Of a stretch of 64,000 nt of DNA, positions 59,001 through 64,000 are shown one piece after another. Every line of letters begins with the position of its first letter. The first letter of the stretch is position 1. The stretch is from assembly GCA_965202675.1 (NCBI GenBank), contig OZ241842.1, positions 1,612,001 through 1,676,000 of the forward strand. Reading direction: 5' to 3'. This DNA comes from CATQHD01 sp965202675. GTDB taxonomy: Bacteria; Actinomycetota; Acidimicrobiia; Spongiisociales; Spongiisociaceae. The notes beneath the pieces were generated by a model that worked only from the letters and a program-made list of their open reading frames with translations, was not told the DNA's origin and did not search any database. A program made the position numbers and the translations under genes.

Positions 59001-61650
59001 CGGTCGTGAACGCAGCCCGCACCTTCACCGCCGGGGTCTCACCCTCCGCCAAGCCCTTCTGCAACCCCGACTCGCCGTCGTCGGTGTCCGCCGTCAACGT
59101 AACCCCCAAATCATCATCGTCAATCGTCAACTCCGCCCCCTCAACCGTGAAACCCGACGCCGTACCCCCGATGTCGATCTTCTCCACTCCTTCCGCGATC
59201 GCGTCGCCGGTGATCAACAAACCCGTCAACGCCGCCGCCGAACTTGTGGTGGCGGAAACCGGGATGCTCAACGTTATGGCCGTGCCCGGAGCGGTGAAAT
59301 CCGCCGCCTCCGCGTCCTCACCCGCCCCGAACGACAACACCACATCCGTCGACCCCGTCAACGTCGAACTCGTCGCCCCCGCGAAACGGGCGGTAACCGA
59401 CGCCGCCCCCGCGTTGCCCGACCCCTCGCCCACCGACCCCTGACTCAACACCAACTCGACCTTCTCGATGATATCCAAATCAGCCGGAACAACCACAAAC
59501 CCCGAAGCCGAAGTAACAGAACCCGCGAACCGGACCGTCTCCGCGCCCTCCACCGCAGCGTCCGGCAACCCAGTAATCGTCACAGTCCGTGTCGCCGAAC
59601 GCTGCCCCGACAAGATCGTCAAATCCAACGTCGCCGCCCCCCGCTCATAATCCCCCGTACACGACCGAGACTGACCGCTCCCCGAACACACCCCCAACGT
59701 TGCGGTCCCGCCCGCTGCGCCCACATTCACCCGCACCGTCGTGTTCGACGTCACCGCCGCCCCGGCGTAGGCCCTCACCGTCACCGTCTCCGTCCCCCTG
59801 CCCTCCACCACCTCCGACAGCGCAGACCCGCCGGAGTCAAGCAACGACAAATCCACCCGTTTGCTCGCGTCGATGATCAGCAGATCCGCCGACGTAACCG
59901 TCACATCCGACCCGCCCACCGACGCGGTACCCGACACCGTAAGCTTCTCCCCCGAATCAACCGTACCGTCGTCCCGGACCGTCACCATAAACGAACCCGT
60001 CGCCGATGTATCACCCGCCGGAATCGAAATCGTCGCCGCGTTGCCCGTCAAACTCGTGCAAGCATCATCAGCAAGGCTCATACACGTAGCCGCCAACGTA
60101 GCCCCGCCCGCCCCCGCCACCGTAACCGCCACATCCGTAGCCGACGTCAAAACCGACGTAGAACCCTTGAAACGAGCCGTAACCGTAACCGCCTGCGCCC
60201 CCGCCTGCTCAAACACCGACGACCGAGACCACCCCAAATCGATATCAGCATCATCATCGGTAATCGTCAACGAACCCGAAACGCCGTACTCGGATCCCAG
60301 ACTCGACGTACCGCTCAACGCCAGCGTCTCCGGGCCCTCCACCACCGTATCGTCAATCACCGACAGACCCGCCAACGTCCCCGAGGAGCTGCTCCTCAAC
60401 CCCCTATCAACATCAGTCGGCGTCGCCGGCAACGGGTCTGTAGGAGCGGGAATAGTGAACGAGAGCGACGACGACGGAGCATAATCCACATCAGCGTCCC
60501 CCGCCTCCCCCGCCGCCGGAGCCGCCTTCTCGTCCACAGTCAAAGTAACCGTCGTCGCCGACGCATGCGTAGACGACGAAACCCCATCCGGAAACCCCGC
60601 CCACACCGTTGCGCCCGCACCCGAAGCCCCCTCCGCCAACACAGCCTGATTCCCATCCTCGTCGCTGTCGGCGTCCACCCGGAACACCACCGCCGAATCC
60701 ACCGTATCCCTGAGAATCACATCACCTCTCTCCACCGTAAACCCCGAGACAGAGCCATCCACCCCTACCCGTGAGCCCACCCTATCCGCATCCGCGATAT
60801 TGTTCGCTTGAATACCGAAATAAATATTCTGCGTAGCAGTGAGAGAACCAGCCGGAATGTTGAAATATCTCTTCAGGGCAATTAGGAAAGATAGGGTACT
60901 ACGTGTGTTATGGGCCTCATACACAGTACCACTAATAAGTTCGTGTTGCCACAACTGCGGATTCAAGTTGGTACTGTATGTAGAAGATGTAGAAGGCGTG
61001 AACACACCACCCGACGAACCCCCCAGAGCAGCAGTAGCATCAACGTAAAATGAATTCGTCCATCCAGCCCCCTCGTACATCACATCCGGCACAGTCACTC
61101 TGAAAGTCCGGTCCTGGTCGGTAATCGTCAAAGTAGCTGCAGTCACCGTATACCCGGAAGCCGTACCGGTGTACTGAATAGTCTCATGATCCTCCGTAAT
61201 AGTATCCGACCGCAGATAAACCGTAAACTCAGCAGAAGTACCCTCCGTACCAGCCGCAGGAATAGTGATACTAAAAGAGGAAGCGCTAGAACAAGCATCA
61301 CCGCTCTGGCACGCCCCGCCGGTCAAAGACGCCGTCGTAGCCGAACCGCCCGAACCCAAAGAACCCGACACCGACACATCAGAGGCCGGCGCGGACGCCA
61401 CCGACGCCTTCAACCGCAAAGCCTTCGAACCACTGTCCTCCCCCAACGCAGTCACCGCAGTAGAAGTATCCGAAGAATCAACCAAACTCAGCGTAACCGC
61501 CGGCAACGTCGTCGCCGTCGTCGTCTGCGCAACCAACCCCCCCCCCCGCAAAACCCCCGGCGCCAACACCGCCGCCGCCAACAACAAGGCCAACCCGACC
61601 CTGCCCAACAACCGCCCCACCGCAACCCGGCTCTCAAGAATCCTGCTCAC
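56047..61650 (-). CDS. Giant secreted Calx-beta repeat protein with C-terminal SLH-like domain, copy 3
   Basis: The product has 1867 residues from GTG 61650, with GGGAGG 5 bases upstream. A signal peptide (GRLLGRVGLALLLAAAVLAPG ... LVAQ) is followed by Calx-beta-like repeats to about residue 1615, about 27 Gly (about 1625-1653), APPP and the SLH-like domain (about 1672-1857). The SLH-like part is almost the same as in copy 2. Differences lie in the first about 400 residues and in one central repeat, where its sequence resembles copy 1 (the GVCSGSGQSRSCTGDYERG region with two Cys). This suggests segment exchange between paralogues. Confidence 0.9.
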   Translation of the reverse strand: MSRILESRVAVGRLLGRVGLALLLAAAVLAPGVLRGGGLVAQTTTATTLPAVTLSLVDSSDTSTAVTALGEDSGSKALRLKASVASAPASDVSVSGSLGSGGSATTASLTGGACQSGDACSSASSFSITIPAAGTEGTSAEFTVYLRSDTITEDHETIQYTGTASGYTVTAATLTITDQDRTFRVTVPDVMYEGAGWTNSFYVDATAALGGSSGGVFTPSTSSTYSTNLNPQLWQHELISGTVYEAHNTRSTLSFLIALKRYFNIPAGSLTATQNIYFGIQANNIADADRVGSRVGVDGSVSGFTVERGDVILRDTVDSAVVFRVDADSDEDGNQAVLAEGASGAGATVWAGFPDGVSSSTHASATTVTLTVDEKAAPAAGEAGDADVDYAPSSSLSFTIPAPTDPLPATPTDVDRGLRSSSSGTLAGLSVIDDTVVEGPETLALSGTSSLGSEYGVSGSLTITDDDADIDLGWSRSSVFEQAGAQAVTVTARFKGSTSVLTSATDVAVTVAGAGGATLAATCMSLADDACTSLTGNAATISIPAGDTSATGSFMVTVRDDGTVDSGEKLTVSGTASVGGSDVTVTSADLLIIDASKRVDLSLLDSGGSALSEVVEGRGTETVTVRAYAGAAVTSNTTVRVNVGAAGGTATLGVCSGSGQSRSCTGDYERGAATLDLTILSGQRSATRTVTITGLPDAAVEGAETVRFAGSVTSASGFVVVPADLDIIEKVELVLSQGSVGEGSGNAGAASVTARFAGATSSTLTGSTDVVLSFGAGEDAEAADFTAPGTAITLSIPVSATTSSAAALTGLLITGDAIAEGVEKIDIGGTASGFTVEGAELTIDDDDLGVTLTADTDDGESGLQKGLAEGETPAVKVRAAFTTATSNELGSALEIGVTAGEASPASAEGGGVDFTAPGTAVAVSIPAGQLHSAAATPTSGWTTLTGLSVADDTVTEPAETFVVTGSVTGMSGVTVTEDTLTIAASDTDLEISASPGTVAERATAYDVEVTARLAGASSVLASDTDVTVTVAAGDTNGATVASSVCPAATDDVCTDKTNNTFTVSIPSGEVTGSGVFKLTARDDGTTENTPEKVKISGSATVAGEEKTDSVDVTVVDSGVTLAFADGNTPVSALAEDSGTTTVTVTASLPSGISVPAGGPAVVLGVNLAGTATADEDNTWAAGEDYRAVFPPGAPDGYDAGISIPAEGSSGTVDIRITVNDDNADEAAETIVFDGGSVSVSGTAYDTVDASLALNDNDASPTVIDLELFDDADGEALTQIVEGGSDTVVRVRAAFQGTATRSAATSVPVVVGQAGEATEGTDYETVDDFSVSIPAYASSGTGTFTLKTAGAPYNDSAFEGPETLTVAGGTLAGFTINEDTLTIVDDDGTVTLSVSPDEANEGAANTVVTVTAAYPTGGSLTDPQTVALSLGGTASAADYTTAAAPGSVTIAGGDNSGTQTLTLDTVVDDSIAEGDETIQISGSLDGFTVSPAEFTIKDNDTAPTGIALSVSPNRLSEGASNRRVTVTARLNGSATLPDATPITVSVPGSGSTAGSGDYRISSRLTSITIPAGSSTGTGTFTISINTDSAGEPAERINIAGTASGFTVSPAVLTIPANTAPAPPPPPPSGGGGGGGGGGGGGGGGGGGGGGGGGGAPPPAQPAPPATPPAPACVGRFCDEDGSVHQANIERIAQWQITLGCSATDPTLFCPGADITRRQMAAFLYRAVSQRWTIQAPARAELTDVGADAWYRTYADWVISVNAFAAPQGVFNPGGVVTRADMAIMMIAAFPHLEAVTEPEGLFQDAQNADPAVIQAIEGMYQTGVTRGCSTTPLNYCPNQPVTRAQMASFFVRAINQAPPATPQTANSP
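61537..61547 (-). repeat. In-frame run of 11 G inside the signal-peptide region of copy 3
   Basis: Same codons and same length as in copies 1 and 2. The frame is open. Confidence 0.85.
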
Positions 61651-61704
61651 CGCAACCTCCCGCAAGTCGCCGACAAGGGCAAAGCATATTGCATCACAGC
61701 CCCG

Positions 61705-61731
61705 ATGTTACCCCCCCCCCCGATTAATCAA
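61705..61731 (-). promoter_or_regulatory. Promoter of copy 3 with a G-run spacer (15 bp)
   Basis: On the minus strand TTGATT (61726-61731), AATC plus eleven G (61711-61721) and TAACAT (61705-61710). The 15-bp spacer predicts an intermediate or low activity. Further upstream all three copies share GTGTTAGGAT, a possible second site. Confidence 0.6.
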
Positions 61732-61795
61732 ACCCTGCTCGACAACCGGGTTCATCTGGCGGAGCAGACACCAACAATCCTAACACGCATCCGGA

Positions 61796-64000
61796 CTAAT
61801 CCTGTACCCACCGACGGAGGGAAGGGGCCGGGCGGCTGAGAAAGGCAACAGGCGGAGAGGGGGCGGCGTCTAGGGCCCTGACTATGAAAGACGCCATCGC
61901 CGCCCGGCTGACCGCCGCATCCGGGCAATACCGCAACGGATCCGAAGCACAACCCAGGGTCACCCCCGCCCGGCGCAGCGCCTCGACCGCCCGCACCGCC
62001 GCATCCGGCAACCCCGCCACATCCGAGAACAAACCCTCCACCTCATCGGCCACACCCAGATAACCAAACGCCGCCGTCAACATCAACGCCATATCAACCC
62101 TATCCACCACCCCATCACCATCGAACACCCCGCCAGGCGCAGACATCACACCCGCCGACACCGCCCACACCGCAAACGTGCGATACCAGGCATCCCCCGC
62201 CACATCCGACAACACCACCCCCTCCGGCAGAACCGGCGCCGCCGATGGAGAACGCCCCACCACCGCCCGATACAAGAACGCCGCCATCTGCGCCCGGCCG
62301 ACCGGATCATCCGGGCAGAACCGATCAGCCGCACAACCCATAGCAATCCCCTCCGCCGCGATCCGCTCGATGCTCGCCTCATGAACGCTGCCCTCGTCGT
62401 CGCTGAACCGGCCCATGTACGACGGGGCGGCGTCCAGGGCCCTGACTATGAAAGACGCCATCGCCGCCCGGCTGACCGCCGCATCCGGGCAATACCGCAA
62501 CGGATCCGAAGCACAGCCCAGGGTCACCCCCGCCCGGCGCAGCGCCTCGACCGCCCGCACCGCCGCATCCGGCAACCCCGCCACATCCGAGAACAAACCC
62601 TCCACCTCATCGGCCACACCCAGATAACCAAACGCCGCCGTCAACATCAACGCCATATCAACCCTATCCACCACCCCATCACCATCGAACACCCCGCCAG
62701 GCGCAGACATCACACCCGCCGACACCGCCCACACCGCAAACGTGCGATACCAGGCATCCGCCGCCACATCCGACAACGCCACCCCCTCCGGCAGAACCGG
62801 CACCGCCGACGCCCCGCCGGCCGCAGAACGCCCCACCACCGCCCGATACAAGAACGCCGCCATCTGCGCCCGGCCGACCGGATCACCAGGGCAGAACCGA
62901 TCAGCCGCACAACCCATAGCAATCCCCTCCGCCGCGATCCGCTCGATGCTCGGCTCATGAACGCTGCCGTCGTCGTCGCTGAACCGGCCCTTGTACGGGG
63001 GCGTGATCGGATCGGGCGGGGCCGGCTGCGACGGGGGCGGGGCACCGCCGCCGGACGGACCGGACGGGGTGGACGGACCGGACGGAGCGGGCGGGGCGGT
63101 GTCGGTGTCCGTGATGGTGATTACGCCGCCGCCGGACGAAAGGGTCACGCTGGAGTCCGACAAGTCCGACAGCACGACCCGGAAGGTTTCGGTCGGCTCC
63201 GGTGTGCTGTCGTCGAGGATCGTTATGCGGACGGTCCTGGCCTCGCCGTCGGTTCCGGTGAAGTTCAACGTCCGGTTCAACGTCTGGTAATCCCGGCCGG
63301 CCACCGCGCTGCCGTTGCGGGTGGAGGCCCGGACCGTGAACGGGGCCGCCGCCGCACCGGTCAGCCGCACGGTCACGGCCGCCGCGCCGGAGGACTCGGC
63401 CACGGTTGCGTTGCTGACCGACAGGGCGGCGGCGGAGGGGGTCTGGGGGACGGCGTCGTCGTCCAGGATGGCCAACTCCGCCGCTTGCACGGTGTACCCG
63501 GAGGCGGCGCCGGTTACCGCTATAACCTCGTCGGGTTCGATTGCTGTATCGTCCAGGACCACCAGGGTGAAGGTTACTTCGTTCGATTCCGCGGCCTTGG
63601 CGGGGATGGTTGCCTCTAAGGGGTCCGCAACCGTCAGGCTGCTGTAGTCGTCGCCGGAGGAGGCGGTGTCGTCGGAGGCGCCGACGGTGAGGGTTACCGC
63701 GGTGGACGAAGTCGGTACTGTCGACCCCCGGTATCTGGCTTTCACCGTGATGGTCTGGGCGTCGGCGCCTATGTTCTCGAGCAGGGAGGACGGGGAGAGC
63801 ACCAGCTCTATCTCGGTCGGGGCGGCGTCGTCGTCGGTTATCGACACGTCGGAGGCGCCGCTGACGGTGCGGCCGGCGGAGACGCCGGCGATGGTCCAGG
63901 TCCCGGCGCCCTCCCCCGCTACGTTGTCGTTGCGGACGTTGACTGCGATCTGGGCCGAGCCGCTGCGCGCGGCGGCGGGGATGGTGACGGTCCCGGTCGC
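61796..64000 (-). CDS. Calx-beta/SLH-like surface protein, 5' end outside the window
   Basis: At least 734 residues are encoded and the frame is open through 64000; GTG 63847 is internal. Visible are two or more Calx-beta-like repeats (ending VSITDDDA, LAILDDDA and VITITDTDT), a Pro/Ser/Gly linker (about 63005-63105) and two tandem SLH-like cassettes of about 185 residues each. The cassettes are nearly identical. They differ from those of the other three genes (RFSDDDGSVHEPSIERIAAEGIAMGC, DAAVSRAAMASFIVRAL). A single cassette is the rule in the paralogues, so the second is a recent duplication. Confidence 0.88.
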   Translation of the reverse strand, partial: ATGTVTIPAAARSGSAQIAVNVRNDNVAGEGAGTWTIAGVSAGRTVSGASDVSITDDDAAPTEIELVLSPSSLLENIGADAQTITVKARYRGSTVPTSSTAVTLTVGASDDTASSGDDYSSLTVADPLEATIPAKAAESNEVTFTLVVLDDTAIEPDEVIAVTGAASGYTVQAAELAILDDDAVPQTPSAAALSVSNATVAESSGAAAVTVRLTGAAAAPFTVRASTRNGSAVAGRDYQTLNRTLNFTGTDGEARTVRITILDDSTPEPTETFRVVLSDLSDSSVTLSSGGGVITITDTDTAPPAPSGPSTPSGPSGGGAPPPSQPAPPDPITPPYKGRFSDDDGSVHEPSIERIAAEGIAMGCAADRFCPGDPVGRAQMAAFLYRAVVGRSAAGGASAVPVLPEGVALSDVAADAWYRTFAVWAVSAGVMSAPGGVFDGDGVVDRVDMALMLTAAFGYLGVADEVEGLFSDVAGLPDAAVRAVEALRRAGVTLGCASDPLRYCPDAAVSRAAMASFIVRALDAAPSYMGRFSDDEGSVHEASIERIAAEGIAMGCAADRFCPDDPVGRAQMAAFLYRAVVGRSPSAAPVLPEGVVLSDVAGDAWYRTFAVWAVSAGVMSAPGGVFDGDGVVDRVDMALMLTAAFGYLGVADEVEGLFSDVAGLPDAAVRAVEALRRAGVTLGCASDPLRYCPDAAVSRAAMASFIVRALDAAPSPPVAFLSRPAPSLRRWVQD
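61870..62960 (-). repeat. Direct duplication of an SLH-like cassette of about 560 bp
   Basis: Segments 61870-62415 and about 62428-62990 are nearly identical in DNA, apart from a few substitutions and a stretch of about 18 bases with extra Ala/Gly codons near 62805. Such high DNA identity inside one gene indicates a very recent duplication or ongoing homogenisation. Confidence 0.9.

Noticed and set aside
49009..60774. Very long open frames on the plus strand opposite the giant surface-protein genes (for example 49009-53214 and 56041-60774)
   Set aside because: They are antisense to clear, conserved repeat proteins. Their Arg/Gly/Pro/His-rich translations have no domains, as expected when GC-rich codons exclude stops on the opposite strand.

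Overview
The window is a high-GC, GTG-start-rich stretch of actinobacterial chromosome. The cysteine-bearing S-layer-homology-like (SLH-like) modules, the menaquinone genes and the overlapping GTGA/ATGA gene junctions fit an uncultured member of the Acidimicrobiia, for example a marine or host-associated lineage; that placement is an inference. It has ordinary metabolic blocks, one large defence island, and families of giant secreted repeat proteins with their duplicated and decaying relatives.

Layout. 1-6.0 kb: a truncated phosphotriesterase-family start, then the first giant Calx-beta/SLH-like surface protein (minus strand). 6.3-12.6 kb: a tightly packed cluster of three phosphotriesterase-family hydrolases, a compact thiamine-diphosphate (ThDP) enzyme, a class III aminotransferase and a lipoprotein. 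12.6-14.7 kb: dispersed repeat locus A and a PIN-like toxin/DUF433-type antitoxin pair. 14.8-19.9 kb: a short-chain dehydrogenase, RNase HI, a membrane protein, an SPFH protein, tRNA-Lys and an endonuclease IV-like/LigD-polymerase fusion. 19.9-21.7 kb: repeat locus B, with a tandem array of units of about 280 bp that each carry a small ORF behind a good ribosome-binding site. 21.8-37.5 kb: a defence island with an SNF2 helicase, a large adenine methyltransferase, a helicase/DUF1998/nuclease protein (DISARM-related), an AAA15 ATPase-PIN pair and a ThaI-like restriction-modification system. 37.6-46.5 kb: a MerR regulator, menF, menD, an MscS-N-terminus-like membrane protein, a DUF2442 tandem protein, an AT-rich PD-(D/E)XK-like gene, a nicotinamidase-like hydrolase, a GHKL ATPase with a small partner, and a CapA-like protein. 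46.5-64 kb: repeat locus C, then repeated modules of a small membrane-anchored coiled-coil protein convergent with a giant Calx-beta/SLH-like protein, with deletion scars and pseudogenes between them.

Main discovery. The three complete giant surface-protein genes share a promoter in which a run of 9, 12 or 11 G lies exactly between a -35-like TTGATT and a -10-like TAGCAT/TAGTAT/TAACAT, giving spacers of 13, 16 and 15 bp. Each also has an in-frame run of 11 G inside its signal-peptide region. The island methyltransferase carries an in-frame run of 11 C between catalytic motifs I and IV and a heptanucleotide repeat near its broken 3' end. By eye these are the only G/C runs of 9 or more in the window. 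Together they suggest that surface proteins and a defence methyltransferase are controlled by slipped-strand phase variation, with both transcriptional and translational switches on the surface genes.

Limits: family assignments come from recognised motifs and overall sequence character, without any database search. Tract lengths are those of this sequence and could be affected by sequencing or assembly.
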